From Algisphaera agarilytica (lineage in GTDB: Bacteria > Planctomycetota > Phycisphaerae > Phycisphaerales > Phycisphaeraceae), in NCBI RefSeq assembly GCF_014207595.1, contig NZ_JACHGY010000001.1, positions 2,734,836-2,798,835 of the forward strand: 64,000 nt of DNA. Direction: 5' to 3'. Below, piece after piece: positions 8,680-17,302 of this stretch (position 1 is the first letter of the stretch; each line of letters begins with the position of its first letter). Under the pieces are notes generated by a model. It saw nothing but the letters and a program-made list of their open reading frames with translations. It had not been told where the DNA came from and searched no databases. The translations under genes were made by a program, and so were the position numbers.

Positions 8680-9681
8680 TTAGTCCTCGTGGAAGACCGA
8701 CGGGGTGTCGTCGTCGGTGTCTTCGCTGTCCAGTTCGGTAGGGTCGGGTCCGGTCGGCTCGGCCTGCAAATCGGCGACGGGCGGGGGCGGCGCTTGGGTT
8801 TGCGGGCTGGCTGAGGGTTCGTCACGGTCGGTCTTGCGTCGGCGGGGGGCGGGCGTGTTGATCGCCTCGCCGGCCGATTCGATGTTCGGGGCTTGGCCTT
8901 CTTCGAAGCCCATGCGGATCAGTTCGATGTCTTGCTGGTCGGCCTGGCCACGAATGAACCGCTGCACCAGCTCGCTCTTGCTGTTGCGGAAGGTGCAGGG
9001 GTCGGAGTCGGCGGCGACCTGGCCGTCGTAGAGCAGGACCATGCGGTCGGCGATCTTGTTGGCCGAGTTCATGTCGTGGGTCACGACGATGCTGGTCATG
9101 CCGAGCTGTTTGGTGAGCGCGAGGATGAGCTCGTTGATGACGTCCGAGCGGATGGGGTCGAGGCCGGTGGTGGGCTCGTCGTAGAGCATGACCTCCGGCT
9201 CAAGGGCGATGGCCCGGGCGAGGGCGGCGCGTTTGCGTTGCCCGCCGGACATGTCGTTGGGCATCTTGTCCTGGGTCTTGCCCAGGCCGACCATCTTGAG
9301 CAGGCGGTCGACTTTGTCGGCCCGCTGGCGTCGGTTGAGGTTGGTGTGTTCGACCAGGGGGAACTCGACGTTCTCGCCGACGGTCATCGAGTCGAACATC
9401 GCGCCCATCTGGAAGAGGAAGCCGATGCGTTTGCGCAGCGGCACGAGCTCACGTTCTTTGAGTTGGTCGACGCGTTGGTCGTGGAAGTAGACCTCGCCGG
9501 CGTCGGGCTGGAGCAGGCCGACGATGTGCTTGAGGGTCACGCTCTTGCCGGTGCCCGAGGGCCCGAGCAGGACGGTGGTTTCGTGGGGGCGGAAGTCGAG
9601 GTCCAGGCCGTTGAGCACGGTCAGCGGGCCGAAGCGTTTGTGGACGCCACGCATGCGGATGATGGGCTCGGCCTCGGACAT
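8680..9681 (-). CDS. MlaF-like ABC transporter ATP-binding protein
   Basis: 333 residues from the chosen start. An ABC ATPase with Walker A GPSGTGKS, signature MSGGQRKRAALARA, Walker B VMLYDEPTTGLDP and the H-loop VVTHDM, closest to the MlaF/Ttg2A type. It would power lipid transport with the MCE protein just downstream. An acidic C-terminal tail of about 80 residues is unusual. The open frame runs upstream to 9840 through repeat DNA, so a start at 9681, just before EPIIRMRGVHKRFG, is preferred; ATG at 9714 is the alternative. Confidence 0.87.
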   Translation of the reverse strand: MSEAEPIIRMRGVHKRFGPLTVLNGLDLDFRPHETTVLLGPSGTGKSVTLKHIVGLLQPDAGEVYFHDQRVDQLKERELVPLRKRIGFLFQMGAMFDSMTVGENVEFPLVEHTNLNRRQRADKVDRLLKMVGLGKTQDKMPNDMSGGQRKRAALARAIALEPEVMLYDEPTTGLDPIRSDVINELILALTKQLGMTSIVVTHDMNSANKIADRMVLLYDGQVAADSDPCTFRNSKSELVQRFIRGQADQQDIELIRMGFEEGQAPNIESAGEAINTPAPRRRKTDRDEPSASPQTQAPPPPVADLQAEPTGPDPTELDSEDTDDDTPSVFHED

Positions 9682-9712
9682 GGCCGCCTGCGACTCGGCG
9701 CAGTCGTTATCC

Positions 9713-9740
9713 ATTTCGGATTTCGGATTTCGGATTTCGG
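9713..9740. repeat. Four tandem ATTTCGG heptamers
   Basis: ATTTCGG is repeated exactly four times. It lies just upstream of the MlaF-like start and would be translated if an upstream start were used, which argues against that start. Confidence 0.85.
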
Positions 9741-9803
9741 CATCCATATCCATGACGATCCGATCGTGACTGCTTGGACTCATTCCTTGACCGAGGCTGT
9801 CCC

Positions 9804-9850
9804 TTCCGAAATCCCCATTCCGCAATCCGACATCATCCATCCGAAATCGG
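9804..9850. repeat. Degenerate CCGAAATC/CCGCAATC repeats
   Basis: Short degenerate units related to the heptamer at 9713-9740 but in the opposite orientation, so the two blocks form a loose inverted pair between the ATPase and the aminotransferase gene. Confidence 0.55.
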
Positions 9851-9851
9851 A

Positions 9852-10964
9852 TCAGTCGCCGGCGAAGAAGTCCCGCACCGCGCCGACGACCTCGTCCTGT
9901 TCTTCACGGGTCATCTCAGGGAACATCGGCAGGGCGAGCAGTTCTTGTGAAGCTTTCTCGGCGATCGGCAGGCTGCCGGGGCCGTAGTCCAGGTCGGCGA
10001 AACACGCCAAACGGTGCACCGGCTTGGGGTAATAGACCCGGTTGCCGATCCCCATTGCGTCCAGGTGCATCCGCAGCGGCTCGCGGCCCTCGCCCCGGAC
10101 GCGGATGACGTATTGGTTGAACACGTGCTCCCGCGACTCGGCCTCGAACGGCGTGGTCAACGCCAGCGGCTCGAGCAGCTTGTGGTAACGCTTGGCCATC
10201 TCGCGACGCTTGGCGGTCCACTCTTCGAGGTGGGGCAGCTTCACCGACAGCAGCTTGGCCTGCAGGCCGTCGAGACGGAACGCGCCGCCGAGCTGCGAGA
10301 CGACAAAGCCCGGCTCGATGCCGTGGACGCGCAGGGTCTTGAGCCGTGCGGCCAGGTCGTCGTCGTTGGTGAGCACGGCCCCGGCGTCGCCGAGGGCGGC
10401 GAGGTTCTTGGTGGGGTAGAAGCTCATGGTGGCGACATCGCCGATGCCGCCGACTGGCTTGCCGTTGTACTTGGCGCCGATGGCCATGTCGGTGTCTTCG
10501 ATGACCTTGAGGCCGTGCTCGGCGGCGAGGCTGTTGATCGCGTCCATCTCGGCGGGCAGGCCGAAGAGGTGGGTGGGCAGGATGGCCTTGGTCTTGGCGG
10601 TGATCCGCCCCGGCAGGTGGTCGACGTCGAGGTTGTAGGTGCGGGGGTCGATGTCGGCGAAGACCGGCGTCGCGCCGACCCGGGCGATCGACTCGGCGAT
10701 GTGCAGGTAGGCCAGCGGGGTGGTGATGACTTCGTCGCCTTCGCCGATGCCCAGGGCGAGCAACGCGAGGATGATCGCGTCGTTGCCGCTGCTGACGCCG
10801 ATGGCGTGCTTCACGCCGCAGTACCCGGCGATCTCTTTTTCAAACTCACGGACGTACGGCCCGAGGATCAACTGACCCGACGCGGCGACTTCGATAAACG
10901 CCTCACGCAGTTGAGGCATCATGGCCTGGTGCTGACGGGTCAGGTCGGTCAGGGGAACGGGCAT
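9852..10964 (-). CDS. DegT/DnrJ/EryC1/StrS-family sugar aminotransferase
   Basis: 370 residues, a fold-type I PLP enzyme. Landmarks are GVSSGNDAIILAL (PLP phosphate contact), HLFGLPAEMDAI, IEDTDMAIGA and the PLP lysine in SFYPTKNLAALGDAGA. Such enzymes transaminate nucleotide-linked keto-sugars for surface glycans. It lies about 11.5 kb from the nearest glycan gene here and 170 nt upstream of the ABC gene, so it may act in the exopolysaccharide pathway from a distance (inference). The Asp replaces the more common Cys-Ala pair in ED(C/A)A, a known variant. Confidence 0.9.
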   Translation of the reverse strand: MPVPLTDLTRQHQAMMPQLREAFIEVAASGQLILGPYVREFEKEIAGYCGVKHAIGVSSGNDAIILALLALGIGEGDEVITTPLAYLHIAESIARVGATPVFADIDPRTYNLDVDHLPGRITAKTKAILPTHLFGLPAEMDAINSLAAEHGLKVIEDTDMAIGAKYNGKPVGGIGDVATMSFYPTKNLAALGDAGAVLTNDDDLAARLKTLRVHGIEPGFVVSQLGGAFRLDGLQAKLLSVKLPHLEEWTAKRREMAKRYHKLLEPLALTTPFEAESREHVFNQYVIRVRGEGREPLRMHLDAMGIGNRVYYPKPVHRLACFADLDYGPGSLPIAEKASQELLALPMFPEMTREEQDEVVGAVRDFFAGD

Positions 10965-11093
10965 GTGGGCTTTCTCGGGGCAGGCGATGTGGGCGGCGAT
11001 CCGTCCGTGGACCGCGGGCTTTCATGCGTAAGGATAATGCGGAACCGCAGCGGGAGAAAGTGAGCGGGGTGATGCCGGGGCGTATCTTCTTTT

Positions 11094-11158
11094 GCAGGTC
11101 AGGCCTGCCTGCCTGACACGACACGCAAGGAACTCGGCGTCAGGCAAGCATGGCTGAC
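11094..11158. repeat. GTAGGTCAGG-family hairpin, degraded copy
   Basis: The left arm (GCAGGTCAGG...GCCTGCCTGAC) and right arm (GTCAGGCAAGCATGGCTGAC) flank a 21-nt loop. It is a partly decayed relative of the element at 33690-33758, with G changed at the GTAG foot. Confidence 0.7.
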
Positions 11159-11169
11159 CGACAGAGTCC

Positions 11170-11198
11170 TTGACAAAACCGACCGTCCCCGCGACGCT
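11170..11198 (+). promoter_or_regulatory. Candidate promoter TTGACA-17-GACGCT
   Basis: A consensus -35 box TTGACA at 11170-11175 is followed after 17 nt by a weak -10, GACGCT. It would give a leader of about 40 nt to the ATG at 11243. Confidence 0.35.
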
Positions 11199-11242
11199 TG
11201 CGTTGTTCATTTCCTGTTCGTTTGTCCGCCGGGATTGCATCG

Positions 11243-12328
11243 ATGAGTGACGAGAGGTTTGATTGCCCCAATTGCGGGAAGGCCTACCGCTGGCAGACCA
11301 AGATCGCCGGCAAGAAGGTGAAGTGTGCCTGCGGCCAGAAGTTCCGTGTACCCATGATGCCGGGCGGCGATGCCGAGCCCGAGGGGCCGCTGGTGGGCGC
11401 GGGGGATTCCCCTGTCATCGAAGTGGTCGAATCCAGTCCCACCGAAAAGCCCAAGCCCCAGGCCCCCGAGCCCAACCCGTACGAACTCGACCTGCCTGGC
11501 GACGAGCCCCACGGCGAGACGGCACCGATCTCCGCGCGTTCGTCGGAGGGCGCGGCGGCCAAGGGCGGCAAGTGCCCGTCGTGTAACACGCAGCTGCGTC
11601 CCGGCGCGGTGATCTGCATGAACTGCGGCTTCAACCTGGCCGAGGGCGCGAAGGTGCAGACGGTGGTGGAGTCTGCTCCCGCCGAAGACCAAACCCCCGC
11701 CGCGGGCCGGGGCAGCGACGCAACGGTGGGTGGTGTCGCCGCGGCGGTCGGCGAAGAACGCGTGATCGCACGCACACGGTTGCAGGAAGACCTCGCGGCC
11801 GACATGGAGAAGCGTCACCACTTCCAGGAGAAGACCCTGCCGCTGATCTTCCTGGGCATCGGGGCGGTGTTGTTGTTGCTCAACGCATTTGTGCTGACGC
11901 CGATGCTTGGGGATGTGCTGAGTTTGCCCATGAGCGTGGGGGAATCGGTCGGGGCATTGATCGTTTATGTGATCTTGTTCGCGATCCAGCTGCCGTGTCT
12001 GTTCATCGGCATCCTCGTGATCTCCAAGCTCTTTGGCTCGGCGTTCGGTGAGCTGTTTAGCGCCTTGAAGAAACTCGCGGCCCTCGCGCTGCTGGCCGGG
12101 CAGTTCGATGTCATGGTCGATCTGGGCTTCGACATCATGCTCGGCGGACTGGGGTTCCTGGCCTTCTGGCTGAAGATGGCCTTGTCCTTCGGCGTGTTCT
12201 GGGGGTTGTCCAAGCAGATGTTCGATGAACTCGAACCCACCGAAACGATCGTCCTGTGGATCGCGATGCTGTTCCTGCCAGGCTTCATCCTGCTTGGCGT
12301 GCTGTTCCTGCTTGGGGCGTCGCTGTAG
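11243..12328 (+). CDS. Zinc-ribbon membrane protein, function unknown
   Basis: 361 residues from ATG 11243, the methionine directly before the first ribbon. That N-terminal ribbon has CPNCGKAY and KVKCACGQKF. A Pro/Glu-rich linker follows, then a second ribbon (CPSC...CMNCGFN), a charged stretch and about four to five transmembrane helices in the C-terminal 150 residues. The order ribbon-linker-ribbon-membrane domain is a common planctomycete arrangement of unknown function. The C-terminal tail is hydrophobic to the end. No enzyme motif is visible. Confidence 0.8.
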   Translation: MSDERFDCPNCGKAYRWQTKIAGKKVKCACGQKFRVPMMPGGDAEPEGPLVGAGDSPVIEVVESSPTEKPKPQAPEPNPYELDLPGDEPHGETAPISARSSEGAAAKGGKCPSCNTQLRPGAVICMNCGFNLAEGAKVQTVVESAPAEDQTPAAGRGSDATVGGVAAAVGEERVIARTRLQEDLAADMEKRHHFQEKTLPLIFLGIGAVLLLLNAFVLTPMLGDVLSLPMSVGESVGALIVYVILFAIQLPCLFIGILVISKLFGSAFGELFSALKKLAALALLAGQFDVMVDLGFDIMLGGLGFLAFWLKMALSFGVFWGLSKQMFDELEPTETIVLWIAMLFLPGFILLGVLFLLGASL

Positions 12329-12351
12329 GCCGTATTCGGAACGGCTGTGAT

Positions 12352-12419
12352 GTAGGTCAGGTCTTCGACCTGACACAAAGCACAGAGGCTCTGCATGTCA
12401 GGTCGAAGACCTGACCTAC
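12352..12419. repeat. GTAGGTCAGG-family hairpin, perfect copy
   Basis: Two perfectly complementary 24-nt arms begin GTAGGTCAGG and end CCTGACCTAC, around a 20-nt loop. It sits between the ends of the convergent ribbon-protein gene and hflX and may also act as a transcription barrier. Confidence 0.85.
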
Positions 12420-12428
12420 GGATAGGGC

Positions 12429-13766
<1,338 letters not shown>

Positions 13767-13773
13767 TCCGACC

Positions 13774-13779
13774 AGTGTA
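13774..13779 (-). promoter_or_regulatory. Candidate -10 TACACT for hflX (leaderless)
   Basis: On the minus strand TACACT ends 7 nt before the hflX ATG. The same spacing is seen at several other gene starts in the window. No clear -35. Confidence 0.4.
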
Positions 13780-13791
13780 GCGTTGCCGCCC

Positions 13792-13925
13792 GCTTTAGCC
13801 CCGAGTCATTCAGACCCGGGGTGCCGCGGGCAACGGTTTATGGAGATTCTGGAGGTTTTCGCGGGCCGGTATGTGATGACGTGAACCATATTGCGGCCGC
13901 CCCGGGTCAAAGACCCGGGCTAAAG
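13792..13925. repeat. Imperfect long inverted repeat (CTTTAGCCC...GGGCTAAAG)
   Basis: Arms at 13792-13826 and 13892-13925 share CTTTAGCCC at the tips and a GACCCGGG-rich core. It lies between hflX and the HNH gene, and its outer edge touches the HNH stop region. Confidence 0.55.
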
Positions 13926-13926
13926 G

Positions 13927-14247
13927 TCAGCGGCGGGAGGTTGGCCGACGTGTGGTCACCCGGCGGTCCACCGGCTGCTTGGCGACCCAGCGGGCGAACT
14001 TGGCGATCTCGGGGTGGCCACGCAGGGCCTCGAGCGTGTGGTACGCCTCGGCTAATTCCTGCTCGGACAGGTGGTGGTGCACGGTGGCATGGCACGGCCG
14101 GCAGATCATGGCCACGTAGGTGTTCAGATTGATCCTGGGGTGCATCCGCTTGGTCCGCGGCTTGTTGTGCCGGGCCCGGGGCACCAGGTGGTGCCGGGTC
14201 AGTTCCAGGCCCGATCGGCCGCAGAGTTCGCAATTGGGTTCGGGCAT
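13927..14247 (-). CDS. HNH-type nuclease domain protein
   Basis: 106 residues from ATG 14247. An HNH/McrA-like zinc-binding core is visible: CELCGRSGLELTRHHLVPR, then an Asn-rich middle and MICRPCHATVHHHL, so both CxxC pairs, the catalytic HH and the final H are present. The length is that of a stand-alone HNH domain. There is no associated methyltransferase, intron or phage gene, so its target is unknown; a role in DNA processing or restriction is only inferred. The start was chosen because a -10-like TATTCT stands 6 nt upstream and because the frame upstream runs into repeat DNA. Confidence 0.75.
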   Translation of the reverse strand: MPEPNCELCGRSGLELTRHHLVPRARHNKPRTKRMHPRINLNTYVAMICRPCHATVHHHLSEQELAEAYHTLEALRGHPEIAKFARWVAKQPVDRRVTTRRPTSRR

Positions 14248-14253
14248 CCACGG

Positions 14254-14259
14254 AGAATA
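14254..14259 (-). promoter_or_regulatory. Candidate -10 TATTCT for the HNH gene (leaderless)
   Basis: TATTCT on the minus strand ends exactly 6 nt before the ATG at 14247, the same spacing seen at five other starts. Confidence 0.45.
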
Positions 14260-14268
14260 TGGGATTCG

Positions 14269-14358
14269 GCCGCAGATTTCGCCGATTACGCCGATTGGGT
14301 TTCGGGCCAACCCGGCGGTTTGCCTTAAAATCGGTCCCTCATCGGCGAAATCTGCGGC
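14269..14358. repeat. Perfect 18-bp inverted repeat upstream of rpmB
   Basis: GCCGCAGATTTCGCCGAT (14269-14286) and its exact complement (14341-14358) are separated by 54 nt. It lies between the divergent HNH and rpmB promoters and could form a long-looped stem or be a pair of sites for one protein. Confidence 0.8.
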
Positions 14359-14378
14359 AAAAAACCAGGTTTTTCAAC

Positions 14379-14407
14379 TTGCAGGCCGCCGCGTTTCCCG
14401 CTATTTT
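14379..14407 (+). promoter_or_regulatory. Promoter of rpmB: TTGCAG-17-TATTTT
   Basis: The -35 TTGCAG and -10 TATTTT are separated by exactly 17 bp. The predicted start, near 14414, gives a 60-nt leader containing the palindrome CCCGGCCGGG and AAGG about 9 nt before ATG. Confidence 0.6.
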
Positions 14408-14473
14408 ATGTGGCTCGGCCCAACCCGGCCGGGCTTCACCCACGCTTTCCCCTGCTGCAGCAAGGTTATCGTT

Positions 14474-14749
14474 ATGCCACGAGTTTGCGAATTTACCGGC
14501 CGTCGGACTGGAACCGGCTTCACCTACACCCTCCGCGGTAAGAAAAAATACCTCGGCGGCGTCGGTACCAAGATCACCGGCAAGACCAAGCGCAAGTTCA
14601 AGCCCAACCTCCAGAACGTCAACTGCGTGATGGAAGACGGCAGCGTCCGCAAGGTCAAGGCCTCGGCCAAGGCCATCCGCATGGGTCTCGTGGTCAAGCC
14701 GCTGAAGCGGAAATACGCCTACAAGCCTGAAGAAGCCGCCGCGGAGTAA
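14474..14749 (+). CDS. rpmB: 50S ribosomal protein L28
   Basis: 91 residues starting MPRVCEFTGRRTGTGF. The L28 family signature is clear, with the RGKKKYLGGVG region in place of the usual HANN motif, then KRKFKPNLQNV. A C-terminal Glu/Ala tail extends past the usual 70-80 residue core. It is a structural protein of the large ribosomal subunit. The first of the expected zinc cysteines is present (CEFTG), but the full four-Cys set is not. The gene has its own promoter and is followed by a 410-nt gap before dnaG. Confidence 0.9.
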   Translation: MPRVCEFTGRRTGTGFTYTLRGKKKYLGGVGTKITGKTKRKFKPNLQNVNCVMEDGSVRKVKASAKAIRMGLVVKPLKRKYAYKPEEAAAE

Positions 14750-15159
14750 TCCCCGGCTAAACCCTCCCGCCTTTCTTTTTTTGCGGGTGGTTTCGGGCCT
14801 TCGCCCGGAGGACGGCCTCGGCGGATCGGTGCAGGGATGCAGCCTTTTTTGCCTGGGGTTGACCCATTTATGGGGCTTTGCCCAAACTCGGTTGACTTTG
14901 CCGGTTTGGAGCGAAAAACTTAGTACAGATTGAGAGAGTTTCAGATTCGGCACCTTGGGTCACGGCCGACCCGCCGAATCACGCCACGCTGGCATCCCCT
15001 GCGGATCCCGAGCCACGGACGACGCCGCCGACCGCACCCGGCAGCCCCGCTTGAGCATCGACCCGCAACCTTGGTGAGTTCGACACGGTTCACGACAAAC
15101 CGTCCCGATCAATTCCGCTGTCCCGAACCCCTCACCGGGCGACGGCAGATGGGTGCTGT
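14750..15159. other. 410-nt gap between rpmB and dnaG
   Basis: No gene is seen. Directly after rpmB, a stem of CCCGC (14766-14770) with GCGGG (14783-14787) encloses a T-rich loop, and a perfect CGGGC-CTTC-GCCCG hairpin follows at 14794-14807; together they probably mark the end of the rpmB transcript. TTGACT at 14892 is a possible -35, but no convincing -10 follows. The last 200 nt are GC-rich and featureless. Confidence 0.5.
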
Positions 15160-17169
15160 ATGAGCTTCCGAGATAACGGCGACAAAGAGAAAGTGCAAGA
15201 GGCAACGGACATCGTCCGCCTCATCGGCGAGCACCTGCCCCTGCGGCCCAAGGGCAAGGAGTTTGTCGGCGTCTGCCCGTTCCACAACGACACCAACCCG
15301 TCCATGAACGTGGTGCCCCAGAAGCAGATCTACCACTGCTTTTCCTGCGGCGCGGGCGGGGACGCGTTCTCGTTCGTGATGAACTACCACAAGATGGACT
15401 TCGTCGAGGCGCTCAAGTTCCTGGCCAACCGGGCCGGCATCGAGCTCACCCCGTGGAAGCCCGGCGGGCAGGGCGGCGACGAACAGGGCCCCAGCGAACG
15501 CAAACGCATCGCCGCGGCCAACGCCCAGGCGGTCGATTTCTTTAAGTTATTACTTAATCATTCCGAGTACGGCCGCGAGGCCCGAGCCTACCTCGAACGC
15601 CGCGGCGTGACCCCTGAAATGGTCGAAACCTTCGGCCTGGGCTACGCCCCCGACCGCTGGGACGGCCTGGTCACCATGGTCCGCGAAAAAGGCTGGGATA
15701 AACAAGCCTTCGAACTCGCTCAGCTCATCCGCCCGCGCAAGACCGGGGACGGCGACTTCGATTTCCTGCGTCGCCGCCTGGTTTTCCCGATTTTCGACGG
15801 CATCGGGCGCCCGATCGCGTTCGGCGGCCGGAAGCTGCGTGACGAGGATGATCCCAAGTATCTGAACTCGCCCGAGACCCCGCTGTTCAACAAATCCGCG
15901 ACGCTCTACGGCCTCCACGCCGCGAAAAAACCGATTATCGACAGCAAAACCGCCGTGATCGTCGAGGGCTACACCGACGTGATCGCCTGCCACCAGGCCG
16001 GGGCGAACAACGCCGTGGCTGCGCTGGGCACGGCCCTCACCCCGCAGCACGTCCGCGAACTCCGCCGGTACTGCGAGCAGGTCGTTTTGGTCATGGACGG
16101 CGACGCGGCGGGGCAGAAGGCTGCCGACCGCGCGATCGAGGTGTTCCTCACCGGCGATTTGGACGTAAGCATCGCGGTGCTCCCCGGCGGGCAGGACCCG
16201 GACGAGCTGCTCAAAGCAGGGGGGCTCGACGCCTGGTCGCAAGTGCTTGCTGAGGCGGAAGATGCGCTGGGATTCGCGTTCAATCGGATGCAAGCCAGCC
16301 TAGAATCTTCTGAGACCACCACGGGCAAACAGCGGGTCATCGAAGGCTTCATGACCAAGCTGATCGACCTGGGCGTGGCCCGGATGGGCGACCTGCGGCG
16401 GGCGTTTGTGGTGCGTCGTTTGGCCGAGATGCTGCACATGAGCGAGTCGGCGGTGGATTCGCTGCTGGCGGCCCGATCGCCGCGATCTTCTCGGGCAGTG
16501 GAGTCTTACGACCAACCGGCCGATATTGACGGGCCTGACGCTACTGATATGGCCCAATATGCGTATGAAAATGAGGTTCAGAATGGGCTTGCGTCGAGCC
16601 ATTCTGGGCATAGACTTCACGCTGTAGGCATTGCGGAAAGGCGGCTCATAGCAGCCCTGGTGAGACATAACAGCCTGTTTAGTGCCACCCTCAGCGACGG
16701 CTCGGCCATCGACGAGGCGATCTCACCGGCCGAACTCGCCGTGCCCGACCACCGCGCGTTGTACCAGCGGGTGTTTGACGGCCTGGCCGAGGGGCGACCC
16801 GTGACGCTGCACAGCCTCTGCGGCGACCTCGCGGTGGACGGCCAGCACGAACTGACCCAGCTCGCCACGACCGCCGACCGCGAACTGGACGAGGCCCTGC
16901 CCGAACCCGACCCGGACCAAGACGACTTCAACGACCTCGAACCCGTGAAAGAATTGTTGCTGGACGCGGCCGTGGCCGTGATCCGACACCGCCGTGAAAC
17001 CCACACCCAGCAGCTGCGTCAAAAACTGACGCAAGACAACAACGCTCCCCCCGGAGATGCCCCCGGCAACGCCCCGGCGGACGACTCGAACCGGCAAGCC
17101 GAACTGCTCCGCCAATACGTCGAGTCCCGCAAAGCCAACCCGTCGCCCGGCCGCATCGCCCGACTCTGA
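15160..17169 (+). CDS. dnaG: DNA primase
   Basis: 669 residues. It makes RNA primers for replication. The CHC2 zinc finger is intact (Cys39, His42, Cys60, Cys63). The catalytic domain follows, with the TOPRIM glutamate Glu269 in VEGYTD and the acidic pair Asp313/Asp315 in DGDAAG. The C-terminal helicase-binding part is Pro/Asp-rich and divergent, as usual. Between about 16495 and 16690 the DNA is markedly less GC-rich than the rest of the gene, in the linker before the C-terminal domain. dnaG directly precedes rpoD by 133 nt, recalling the macromolecular-synthesis operon. Confidence 0.95.
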   Translation: MSFRDNGDKEKVQEATDIVRLIGEHLPLRPKGKEFVGVCPFHNDTNPSMNVVPQKQIYHCFSCGAGGDAFSFVMNYHKMDFVEALKFLANRAGIELTPWKPGGQGGDEQGPSERKRIAAANAQAVDFFKLLLNHSEYGREARAYLERRGVTPEMVETFGLGYAPDRWDGLVTMVREKGWDKQAFELAQLIRPRKTGDGDFDFLRRRLVFPIFDGIGRPIAFGGRKLRDEDDPKYLNSPETPLFNKSATLYGLHAAKKPIIDSKTAVIVEGYTDVIACHQAGANNAVAALGTALTPQHVRELRRYCEQVVLVMDGDAAGQKAADRAIEVFLTGDLDVSIAVLPGGQDPDELLKAGGLDAWSQVLAEAEDALGFAFNRMQASLESSETTTGKQRVIEGFMTKLIDLGVARMGDLRRAFVVRRLAEMLHMSESAVDSLLAARSPRSSRAVESYDQPADIDGPDATDMAQYAYENEVQNGLASSHSGHRLHAVGIAERRLIAALVRHNSLFSATLSDGSAIDEAISPAELAVPDHRALYQRVFDGLAEGRPVTLHSLCGDLAVDGQHELTQLATTADRELDEALPEPDPDQDDFNDLEPVKELLLDAAVAVIRHRRETHTQQLRQKLTQDNNAPPGDAPGNAPADDSNRQAELLRQYVESRKANPSPGRIARL

Positions 17170-17175
17170 CCCCGA

Positions 17176-17208
17176 GTGGTCTGCCCGCCAACCGCCAGAC
17201 CAGACCAC
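17176..17208. repeat. Hairpin GTGGTCTG/CAGACCAC in the dnaG-rpoD gap
   Basis: A perfect 8-bp stem with a 17-nt loop, followed by further CCAGACC copies. No T-run follows, so termination is doubtful; it could tune read-through from dnaG into rpoD. Confidence 0.4.
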
Positions 17209-17302
17209 CAAAACCAGACCAGCTTTAGACCACAACCTGACCAAACCCACCGCACCTTTCCCCGCAATCACCGTCTTTGTTTAAAGAGAGACCCTGCCCT
17301 TG

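Noticed and set aside
14892-14920. TTGACT-17-AAAACT as a dnaG promoter
   Set aside because: The -10 is too poor, and no second line of evidence supports it.
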